Shown: positions 1-4,160 of the stretch, one piece after another
Numbering within the stretch: position 1 is the stretch's first letter
Layout: each line of letters opens with the position of its first letter
NCBI GenBank assembly: GCA_948468495.1
Contig: CAOKJI010000121.1
Span: forward strand, 1 to 6,358
DNA length: 6,358 bases
From: an uncultured Dorea sp.
GTDB taxonomy: Bacteria; Bacillota_A; Clostridia; Lachnospirales; Lachnospiraceae
Direction of reading: 5' to 3'
The notes under the pieces: generated by a model
The model's input: the letters and a program-made list of their open reading frames with translations, nothing else
What the model was told of the DNA's origin: nothing
Databases searched by the model: none
Made by a program: the position numbers and the translations under genes

Positions 1-101
1 CCTGCCTGACCTTCGGCTCCGGCTCCATGGCTTCCGCACCGGGACAGATTGGCGTAGATTCTCTTTATGAAGTACTGCAGATTGTACATAAAGCATTATA
101 A
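1..101 (+). CDS. C-terminal end of an unrecognised protein (5' end outside window)
   Basis: The third plus-strand frame is open from the window edge to a TAA at 99-101, giving 32 residues that end in SLYEVLQIVHKAL. The visible part has a small-residue stretch rich in Gly, Ser and Ala (GSGSMASAPGQ) followed by an amphipathic helix-like tail. The other two plus frames are closed by stops (7-9 in frame 1, 68-70 in frame 2), and a strong hairpin starts four bases after this TAA, which is where a gene end is expected. I do not recognise the family from this fragment and assign no function. The codon use looks like that of the GC-richer genes at the right end of the window. Confidence 0.6.
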   Translation, partial: CLTFGSGSMASAPGQIGVDSLYEVLQIVHKAL

Positions 102-104
102 AAC

Positions 105-153
105 TATACCCTCCGGGCGCTCCCAATGACCATTCGGCCGCCCGGAGGGTATA
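105..153. terminator. 15-bp GC-rich hairpin, probable transcription terminator
   Basis: Bases 105-119 and 139-153 are perfect inverted repeats of 15 bp around a 19-base loop. The hairpin starts four bases after the stop codon of the plus-strand gene ending at 101, so it is well placed to end that transcript. On the plus strand it is not followed by a T-run. Read on the minus strand it is followed by GTTTTAT, so the better U-tract serves transcripts arriving from the toxin-antitoxin genes. A bidirectional terminator between convergent units is the most economical reading. Confidence 0.6.
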
Positions 154-184
154 CCATTATGGCCATCCGGCCGTTCGACAAGAC

Positions 185-211
185 CTTAACGGACATTAGT
201 AGTCCGTTAAG
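185..211. repeat. 10-bp inverted repeat with 7-base loop
   Basis: CTTAACGGAC at 185-194 and GTCCGTTAAG at 202-211 are perfect inverted repeats separated by ATTAGTA. The hairpin lies between the toxin gene's stop (258) and the larger hairpin at 105-153. Neither side has a T-run, so it is not a textbook terminator. It may stabilise the 3' end of the toxin mRNA or be a protein-binding dyad. Confidence 0.55.
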
Positions 212-257
212 TACAACTTATCAAAACATCTCTATACAAATTCCATACTGCTTTGAA

Positions 258-662
258 TTAATCAGGTAAATATTTTTCACAGAAATCTTTTGCAGTCACA
301 ATCTGTATATTCTCATAGTTTTCAATTACAAGCAAGTCTTTATCACCGCTGACAATATATAACGCATGAGAATCTTTTGCACATTCCAGAAATTTATCAT
401 CATCTGGATCACGACATATTTCAATATGAGAAGACGGCTCAATTATTTCCATAGTTTTAATCAACGGAATAAGAATTGTTCTATTGATACATCCTTGCTT
501 TCGGTCAATCATCTCTTGTACAATTTCTTCGTATTCATCAATGATTTCAGACGTAGCACAGGCTGTTATTTTTCCGTTGACTATAGAGCTGAGAATTTTC
601 CTAGGGAATCCACCAAAAAACACACCTGAGATTAAAACATTTGTATCTACTACAATTCTCAT
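258..662 (-). CDS. PIN-domain toxin of a type II toxin-antitoxin module
   Basis: This 134-residue protein matches the PIN-family putative toxin group in length and motif order. PIN toxins are Mg2+-dependent ribonucleases that cleave RNA when released from their antitoxin. The conserved acidic residues are visible: D6 in VVDTNVLISG, E43 in the helix SEIIDEYEEIV, the acidic cluster D85-D89 in RDPDDDKFLECA, and D107/D109 in SGDKDLL. The domain fills the whole protein. The start ATG (660-662) overlaps the antitoxin's TGA as ATGA, and the preceding bases are an A-rich tract with no good Shine-Dalgarno, so translation probably depends on coupling to the antitoxin. The gene is visibly more AT-rich than the genes to its right, compatible with acquisition by transfer. 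The RNA target cannot be predicted from sequence. The family call is firm; toxin activity is inferred. Confidence 0.9.
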   Translation of the reverse strand: MRIVVDTNVLISGVFFGGFPRKILSSIVNGKITACATSEIIDEYEEIVQEMIDRKQGCINRTILIPLIKTMEIIEPSSHIEICRDPDDDKFLECAKDSHALYIVSGDKDLLVIENYENIQIVTAKDFCEKYLPD

Positions 663-925
663 TTTCTTTTTTTCTTTCTTGATGATTTAATGATATCATT
701 CATGTCATTTTCCGTATAACCAACAGAGGCTGCCCACTCCTGTGCCTCATCTAACGACGCTTCAAATTCTTCTGCGGAAAGAAGTTTTAACGTCTTAAGC
801 ATAATAACATCTCCCGAGGTATATACTACCAGCTTATCCCCGGCATCAATCGACAAGCGTTCACAAATACTGACTGGAAGAGAAATCATCCCTTTAGAAG
901 AAACGGTTAATATCTGTGTATTCAT
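659..925 (-). CDS. AbrB/MazE-type antitoxin and autorepressor
   Basis: This 88-residue protein has an N-terminal swapped-hairpin AbrB/SpoVT DNA-binding domain at about residues 3-46. The pattern is TVSSKGMISLPVSI followed by ERLSIDAGDKLVVY, in which SSKG, the LP near the second strand and the GDKL turn are family hallmarks. Residues 50-80 are acidic and probably helical, the usual position for the toxin-binding segment. The end is strongly basic (SSRKKKRK). It should bind and neutralise the PIN protein encoded immediately downstream and repress its own promoter as a dimer. The start at 923-925 has GGAG at 933-936 on the minus strand at suitable spacing. A palindrome at 944-960 is a likely operator. 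A run of seven A's six codons before the stop could allow slippage into the toxin frame. Confidence 0.88.
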   Translation of the reverse strand: MNTQILTVSSKGMISLPVSICERLSIDAGDKLVVYTSGDVIMLKTLKLLSAEEFEASLDEAQEWAASVGYTENDMNDIIKSSRKKKRK

Positions 926-943
926 TTAATCTTGCTCCTTTCG

Positions 944-960
944 GGTAAGAAATTCTTACC
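944..960. promoter_or_regulatory. 17-bp palindromic operator of the toxin-antitoxin operon
   Basis: GGTAAGAAATTCTTACC is a perfect palindrome with 8-bp arms around one central base. It lies just downstream of the predicted -10 box at 964-969 and covers the expected transcription start near 957. A dimeric AbrB-type antitoxin bound here would block initiation. The palindrome is seen directly; the identity of the binding protein is inferred from position. Confidence 0.6.
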
Positions 961-963
961 TAT

Positions 964-992
964 ATTATGCCACGATATAGTTCCTTATACAA
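964..992 (-). promoter_or_regulatory. Sigma-A-type promoter of the toxin-antitoxin operon
   Basis: On the minus strand a -35 box TTGTAT (987-992) is separated by exactly 17 bases from a -10 box CATAAT (964-969). The -10 box is preceded by TGG, which fits an extended -10 (TGn). Transcription would start near 957, giving a leader of about 30 bases before the antitoxin start codon. Confidence 0.65.
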
Positions 993-1038
993 GAATAATT
1001 ATTGTTCACCGTTCTATTTGCTATTTATGCTTTCTTAC

Positions 1039-1078
1039 GGACTTTGCCCTAAAGGACTAGCTCTCGAGTGCAAAGTCC
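1039..1078. repeat. Hairpin repeat with two competing pairings
   Basis: GGACTTTGC (1039-1047) and GCAAAGTCC (1070-1078) form a perfect 9-bp stem around a 22-base loop. The loop contains AGGACT (1053-1058), which can pair instead with AGTCCT (1074-1079), so two mutually exclusive folds exist. The hairpin lies in the gap between the end of the nim-like gene (1143) and the toxin-antitoxin promoter. It may terminate the five-gene operon, although neither side has a T-run. It also has the look of a dispersed intergenic repeat. The rest of the 926-1142 gap shows no gene. Confidence 0.45.
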
Positions 1079-1142
1079 TGGGCTGAACTGTTACCTATTT
1101 GGACATACTGATCTGTTCACTCCGCAGAATTTCGATTTTTCC

Positions 1143-1613
1143 TTACTTATGCTCCTTACAGCTCAGCTCTGTCACCGTAAGTTTTATCACCGCCACACTG
1201 CTCACCATCTTCTCTGGAAATACCCAGTCAGTCCTGTCCGAATAATGTTCCATCACCCGTTCCAGTCCATGACGCTTCTCTTCGCAGCTCTGAAGAAGCT
1301 CAATCTTTCCTCTCCCCATTACACTTTGGAAGAGATAAGAATACGCGCACCCCGACTCTCTCCCGACCAGCTCATGATTTGTATCCATCTCAAAACAAGC
1401 TGTTTCCTGCCGGCGAATCAAATCAATCTTCTTTCCCTCTCCTGCGCCATGAAAATACAGAATCAGTGTTCCCTTCTGTTGCTCAAATCCAAAATTCAAT
1501 GGCACAATATAAGCTCCATCCTGATCCACAAGTCCAATCCGGCAGCAGTCGCACGCATTTACAATCTCTAATATCTTTCTATCATCCGTTATCTCTCTGT
1601 CTTTCCTTCTCAT
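1143..1613 (-). CDS. NimA-like pyridoxamine 5'-phosphate oxidase-family flavoprotein
   Basis: The protein is 156 residues from the chosen start and has the split-barrel FMN-binding fold of the pyridoxamine 5'-phosphate oxidase family. It is closest in pattern to the NimA group linked to reduction of 5-nitroimidazoles. Visible signatures are MRRKDREITD at the N-terminus, CRIGLVDQDGAYIVPLNFGF, LYFHGAGEGKKIDLIR and ACFEMDTNH. The His in LYFHGA is in the region that carries the catalytically important histidine in NimA proteins. The start at 1611-1613 is preferred over the ATG six bases upstream (1617-1619): the AGGAG at 1621-1625 is 7 bases from the former and only 1 base from the latter. It is the last gene of the five-gene operon, 27 bases after the DUF1294 gene. 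Family membership is firm. Drug resistance is not implied, because many anaerobes carry such homologues with unknown natural substrates. Confidence 0.88.
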   Translation of the reverse strand: MRRKDREITDDRKILEIVNACDCCRIGLVDQDGAYIVPLNFGFEQQKGTLILYFHGAGEGKKIDLIRRQETACFEMDTNHELVGRESGCAYSYLFQSVMGRGKIELLQSCEEKRHGLERVMEHYSDRTDWVFPEKMVSSVAVIKLTVTELSCKEHK

Positions 1614-1640
1614 CTTCATTCTCCTTTACTATTACTATTA

Positions 1641-1919
1641 TCAAAAGGAGTACACTCCCCACCTCATCATACAATAAATCAAAACAAGATGAACTGTCAG
1701 AATAGCCGGTACTCCAACCGCAAATTTTGCCTTCCTTGTCTTATGATGAAACAGATACATCCCTGCCAGCGCCCCCGCAGAGCCTCCGACGAGAGTCAGG
1801 CCCAGAAGCGTCCTCTCTGAAATCCTCCATTGATGCAGCCTTGCCCTTCTCTTATCCAGTCCATATACCAGAAAAGCAGCCAAATTACTCAGCACAATAT
1901 ACCATTCGATTATCTTCAT
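1641..1919 (-). CDS. DUF1294-family small membrane protein
   Basis: This 92-residue protein carries the DUF1294 pattern: YGLDKRRA at about 19-26, WRISERTLLGLTLVGGSAGALAGMYLF in sections at 31-57, then HHKTRKAKFAVGVP at 58-71. Predicted membrane segments lie near residues 4-20, 38-56 and 68-86. The function of the family is unknown; it is a small inner-membrane protein found in many bacteria. The frame is open upstream to 2033, but that extension lies inside the phosphatase gene in another frame and adds a charged, non-membrane leader. The ATG at 1917-1919 has GGAG at 1927-1930, seven bases upstream, and begins right at the domain. With this start the gene overlaps the HAD gene's end by 35 bases, which suggests translational coupling. 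Confidence 0.85.
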   Translation of the reverse strand: MKIIEWYIVLSNLAAFLVYGLDKRRARLHQWRISERTLLGLTLVGGSAGALAGMYLFHHKTRKAKFAVGVPAILTVHLVLIYCMMRWGVYSF

Positions 1920-2523
1920 GATACAACTCCAAAAGTTTTTCCAGCTTCCCCTTCGCATCCTCATATCCGGTAAAATGGATTCCATGGATTCCATAATTTC
2001 TGGCAGCCTCAATATTTTCCAAATGATCGTCAAAGAATACGCTCTCTGACGGCAGAATAGAACAGGTATCGCACAGATATTGAAAAATCTCCCGTTCCGG
2101 CTTCATCAGATGACATTCATTAGAGAATACCACTCCGTCCATATAGGGAAGGAAGGGCATCTTATCCTTCGTTCTCTCCAATAAATCCTTCCCGTAATTC
2201 GATAATACATAGAGTCGGAATCCCCCATCCTTTAATCCCTTTACCCATTCCATAGTATAGGGCATCTCCCATACCGTTTCTTCTGCATGCCCATAGGCCT
2301 CCCGAATCAACGCCTCATGCTCCGGTGCATTTGCCACAAAACCCTCAATCAAATCCTTAGTCTCAATCGGTCCTCTATCCGCCACAAGCCACAGCGGATT
2401 CTGAAATACCGCCCCCATGATAATCTCCTGTTCCTCACTGGTATAGCCTCTCTTCTCCATGTATCCAACCGGATCATACGCTACCAGTACATTCCCTACG
2501 TCAAATATAATATTCTTAATCAT
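1885..2523 (-). CDS. HAD-superfamily phosphatase (subfamily IA, YihX-like)
   Basis: This 212-residue cytoplasmic protein shows all four haloacid dehalogenase motifs. Motif I is IIFDVGNVL with nucleophile D8, motif II is LYVLSN with S108, motif III is LMKPE with K141, and motif IV is FFDDHLENI with D165 and D166. Residues 15-95 form the helical cap typical of subfamily I. Motif I reads DxGN rather than DxD, so the usual general acid at position 10 is Gly. That is characteristic of the E. coli YihX-like group, which hydrolyses sugar phosphates such as alpha-glucose-1-phosphate. The substrate here is unknown. The start has AGGAG at 2533-2537 nine bases upstream. It is the third gene of the operon, 30 bases after the isochorismatase-like gene, and its last 35 bases overlap the next gene. 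Confidence 0.9.
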   Translation of the reverse strand: MIKNIIFDVGNVLVAYDPVGYMEKRGYTSEEQEIIMGAVFQNPLWLVADRGPIETKDLIEGFVANAPEHEALIREAYGHAEETVWEMPYTMEWVKGLKDGGFRLYVLSNYGKDLLERTKDKMPFLPYMDGVVFSNECHLMKPEREIFQYLCDTCSILPSESVFFDDHLENIEAARNYGIHGIHFTGYEDAKGKLEKLLELYHEDNRMVYCAE

Positions 2524-2553
2524 ACCTGCTATCTCCTGTCACCTTACCGAAAA

Positions 2554-3078
2554 TCACTCGCCTATAACCTCAATCTGGCATATTTTCATAGCCTCTAACG
2601 CCTGCTTGTGGCTCTCTGGCGTCACTCCCGCACAGCAGGACGCATCCACAATGACGGTCGCTTCCGGCAATGCAGCCTTGACAATCATAGCATTGGATAT
2701 AACGCAGATATCCGTACAGAGGCCAATCAGCGTAACACTTTCAATCTTCTCCTGCCACTCGTCGTATTTCTGAAGCGCATTTCCCAAATCGAGACAGCCA
2801 AATGTCAGCTTATCCATCGGAAGTTCCCGAATCAGTTCCTGTATCTCCGGCCGAATCTCCCATCCGTCCGTTCCCCGGATACAGTGTTTCACCGGAAGCT
2901 TCTTCCCCTCCTGGGTATCCAGATAATTCTCTTCATGGGTGTCTCTGGTGGCAATCACTCTGCCCTCAAAGCGTCTGATTCTCTCCGCTACCTTCGGAAC
3001 AATCTCCAACGCCTCCTTCGTACCAAGGGCTCCGTCAATAAAGTCATTCTGCATGTCCACAACGATTAAAATCTTCAT
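2554..3078 (-). CDS. Isochorismatase/nicotinamidase-family cysteine hydrolase
   Basis: This 174-residue protein has the cysteine hydrolase triad: D8 in VVDMQNDF, K90 in MDKLTFG and C125 in LCTDICVISNAM. A nicotinamidase-type metal site is also present: D46 and H48 in ATRDTHEENY and H65 in LPVKHCIRGT, resembling the PVHC-GT stretch of PncA enzymes. This favours an amidase acting on nicotinamide or a related amide over a true isochorismatase. Nicotinamidases convert nicotinamide to nicotinate in NAD salvage. The protein is slightly shorter than classic PncA, so I leave the symbol blank. A purine-rich AAGGAAGGAA at 3084-3093 (minus strand) serves as ribosome binding site. It is second in the operon, 37 bases after the acetyltransferase gene. 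Confidence 0.88.
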   Translation of the reverse strand: MKILIVVDMQNDFIDGALGTKEALEIVPKVAERIRRFEGRVIATRDTHEENYLDTQEGKKLPVKHCIRGTDGWEIRPEIQELIRELPMDKLTFGCLDLGNALQKYDEWQEKIESVTLIGLCTDICVISNAMIVKAALPEATVIVDASCCAGVTPESHKQALEAMKICQIEVIGE

Positions 3079-3115
3079 CTTAGTTCCTTCCTTTCGCCTG
3101 ATAAATATGTAAATA

Positions 3116-3562
3116 TTAATCTTGTATTTCTTTTAAATACACCTTCTCTTCCCTTCCCCATGGCGCCATCCGCTTATCAACTACCCGAAAACCATATTTC
3201 TCGTACAAATTCACATGATCGCTGATTAGGTAAGCTCTGTCAAATCCTATAGATTTCAGATAATCCATGGAAGCGAGAAGCATCCGCTCTCCCAGCCGGT
3301 TTCCTCTGTGGCTTTCTGCAATAAACAAAGTCCCGATAAAAGGAGTATAGGGCATATCGGGAATCGCCTCTTCCTTAATAATCGTAAAGTAGCCGCAAAT
3401 CTCTTCTCCGTCTGTCAAAACCGCCACTCTCTCCCAATCTGTAAACCTGTGGCGGCACATATCCTCTGCCAGTATCTTTCCGGAACTCCATCCGCATTCA
3501 GCAGCATATGCTCTTACTGCGTCCCACAGTTCATGTTCCTCTGTCATTAATTTAATTTCCAT
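3116..3562 (-). CDS. GNAT-family N-acetyltransferase
   Basis: The protein has 148 residues, a full-length single GNAT domain. The acetyl-CoA-binding strand and loop are at about 76-95: IGTLFIAESHRGNRLGERML, whose R86-G-N-R-L-G91 corresponds to the Q/RxxGxG/A loop with Arg in place of the middle Gly. The C-terminal NLYEKYGF (118-125) is the usual motif B region, with Y120 a candidate general acid. The substrate cannot be read from sequence; a small amine or a protein N-terminus are both possible. The start at 3560-3562 has GGGAG at 3570-3574, seven bases upstream. It is the first gene of the five-gene operon, with a near-consensus promoter about 45 bases upstream. Confidence 0.87.
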   Translation of the reverse strand: MEIKLMTEEHELWDAVRAYAAECGWSSGKILAEDMCRHRFTDWERVAVLTDGEEICGYFTIIKEEAIPDMPYTPFIGTLFIAESHRGNRLGERMLLASMDYLKSIGFDRAYLISDHVNLYEKYGFRVVDKRMAPWGREEKVYLKEIQD

Positions 3563-3606
3563 CTATTCTCTCCCGCTTCCACACTAAAATAACAGCTCTT
3601 CTTCTG

Positions 3607-3635
3607 ATTATAGCATCCGGCATTCCTTTAGGCAA
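3607..3635 (-). promoter_or_regulatory. Sigma-A-type promoter of the five-gene operon
   Basis: On the minus strand TTGCCT (3630-3635) and a perfect TATAAT (3607-3612) are separated by 17 bases, and the -10 box is preceded by TGC, an extended -10. Transcription should start near 3600, giving a leader of about 38 bases to the acetyltransferase start codon. Confidence 0.75.
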
Positions 3636-3654
3636 TGTATTATTACTAGAGCGT

Positions 3655-3680
3655 CAGGGTTGTTTCATGAAGCAACCCTG
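3655..3680. promoter_or_regulatory. 26-bp dyad between two divergent promoters
   Basis: CAGGGTTG (3655-3662) and CAACCCTG (3673-3680) are perfect 8-bp arms, and the symmetry continues through TTC/GAA to the centre, with 24 of 26 positions symmetric. No T-run follows on either strand, so it is not a typical terminator. It sits exactly midway between the -35 boxes at 3630-3635 (minus) and 3700-3705 (plus), as expected for an operator controlling both promoters. The regulator is not encoded in the window. Confidence 0.5.
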
Positions 3681-3691
3681 CCTTCAATGGA

Positions 3692-3709
3692 ATAAAGGCT
3701 TTACACTCT
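3692..3709. repeat. Left copy of an inverted repeat bracketing the small gene
   Basis: ATAAAGGCTTTACACTCT at 3692-3709 matches the reverse complement of 4014-4031 at 17 of 18 positions. The similarity reaches a little further out (TTCAAT at 3683-3688 against ATTGAA at 4030-4035) if a 5-base indel is allowed. A third, shorter copy in direct orientation, AAAGACTTTACAC, forms the right arm of the terminator at 4048-4060. Confidence 0.6.
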
Positions 3710-3728
3710 ATACCACATCTATTATAAT
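3700..3728 (+). promoter_or_regulatory. Sigma-A-type promoter of the small orphan gene
   Basis: TTTACA (3700-3705) matches the -35 consensus at five of six positions and is 17 bases from a perfect TATAAT (3723-3728). Transcription would start near 3735, leaving an AT-rich leader of about 75 bases before the start codon at 3811. The -35 box is part of the left inverted repeat copy at 3692-3709. Confidence 0.7.
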
Positions 3729-3810
3729 ATTAGGTAGTAACCATAACACAATAGAATAACAAAAAGATTAAGAAACCATTAAATATTCTTTTGGAGCAGG
3801 AGGTGATTCC

Positions 3811-4002
3811 ATGCCTAGTAATGGCGAAATAATCGAAAGAACAGTACTTGATTTTCAAAAAGTACAAGCCCATATGAAGAATGCCAAAAAAGAAAATGCA
3901 ACTGAAACATACGAAGGACTTAAAAGGGATTATAAATCTTTAAAAGCCGTTTTAACTTCGTTAGGTGTAAATCTGACAGATATTGACGAAATTAAGGAAT
4001 AA
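3811..4002 (+). CDS. Small charged protein of unknown function
   Basis: I do not recognise this 63-residue protein. It is rich in Lys, Glu and Asp, has no Cys or Trp, no signal peptide and no membrane segment. Residues 4-50 look like two amphipathic helices with a break near ATETYEG, ending in LTSLGVNLTDIDEIKE. It is probably soluble and cytoplasmic, perhaps a helical-hairpin oligomer. The case for a real gene is strong: an almost ideal ribosome binding site (GGAGGTGATTCC at 3799-3810, with GGAGG seven bases from the ATG), a consensus promoter at 3700-3728 and a terminator just after the stop. It is monocistronic, divergent from the five-gene operon and convergent with oadA. It is clearly more AT-rich than oadA. 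It could be a regulator, a stress protein or an orphan acquired gene. Confidence 0.8.
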   Translation: MPSNGEIIERTVLDFQKVQAHMKNAKKENATETYEGLKRDYKSLKAVLTSLGVNLTDIDEIKE

Positions 4003-4013
4003 TTTAGATAAGC

Positions 4014-4067
4014 AGAGTGTAAAGTCTTTATTGAAATATCGCATCACAAAGACTTTACACCTTTTTT
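4014..4067 (+). terminator. Rho-independent terminator of the small gene, with right inverted repeat copy
   Basis: GTGTAAAGTCTTT (4017-4029) and AAAGACTTTACAC (4048-4060) form a perfect 13-bp stem around an 18-base loop, followed by C and six T's at 4062-4067. It begins 15 bases after the small gene's stop. The left arm is within the inverted repeat copy at 4014-4031 that mirrors 3692-3709. Confidence 0.85.
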
Positions 4068-4094
4068 ATGGATGTCCCCTCCGTACCACCGAAA

Positions 4095-4136
4095 GAACGC
4101 CTATCCCCTGTCCGCATTGTCAGGAAATAAGCGTTC
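4095..4136 (-). terminator. Terminator of the oadBA operon
   Basis: Read on the minus strand, bases 4136-4121 and 4110-4095 pair over 16 consecutive positions around a 10-base loop. Three of the pairs are G-U, and on the plus strand those become C-A mismatches, so the fold belongs to the minus-strand RNA. The stem starts 24 bases after the oadA stop and is followed by a short TTTC tract. The weak U-tract lowers certainty a little. Confidence 0.75.
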
Positions 4137-4160
4137 CAAAAATATCTTAATTAATTCTCA

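Noticed and set aside
1068..1571. Plus-strand open frame of 167 codons antisense to the nim-like gene
   Set aside because: The product has low-complexity Leu/Ser/His-rich sequence with no domain pattern and no ribosome binding site, while the opposite strand encodes a clear family member.
1920..2033. Upstream extension of the DUF1294 gene to an ATG at 2033
   Set aside because: The extra 38 residues are encoded inside the phosphatase gene, do not look like DUF1294 sequence, and the internal ATG at 1917-1919 has a well-spaced GGAG.
2608..3069. Plus-strand open frame antisense to the isochorismatase-like gene
   Set aside because: No ribosome binding site or domain pattern; the minus strand encodes an intact catalytic triad and metal site.
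3655..3680. Reading the dyad as a Rho-independent terminator
   Set aside because: No T-run follows on either strand, and no gene ends nearby on either side; its position between two divergent promoters favours an operator.
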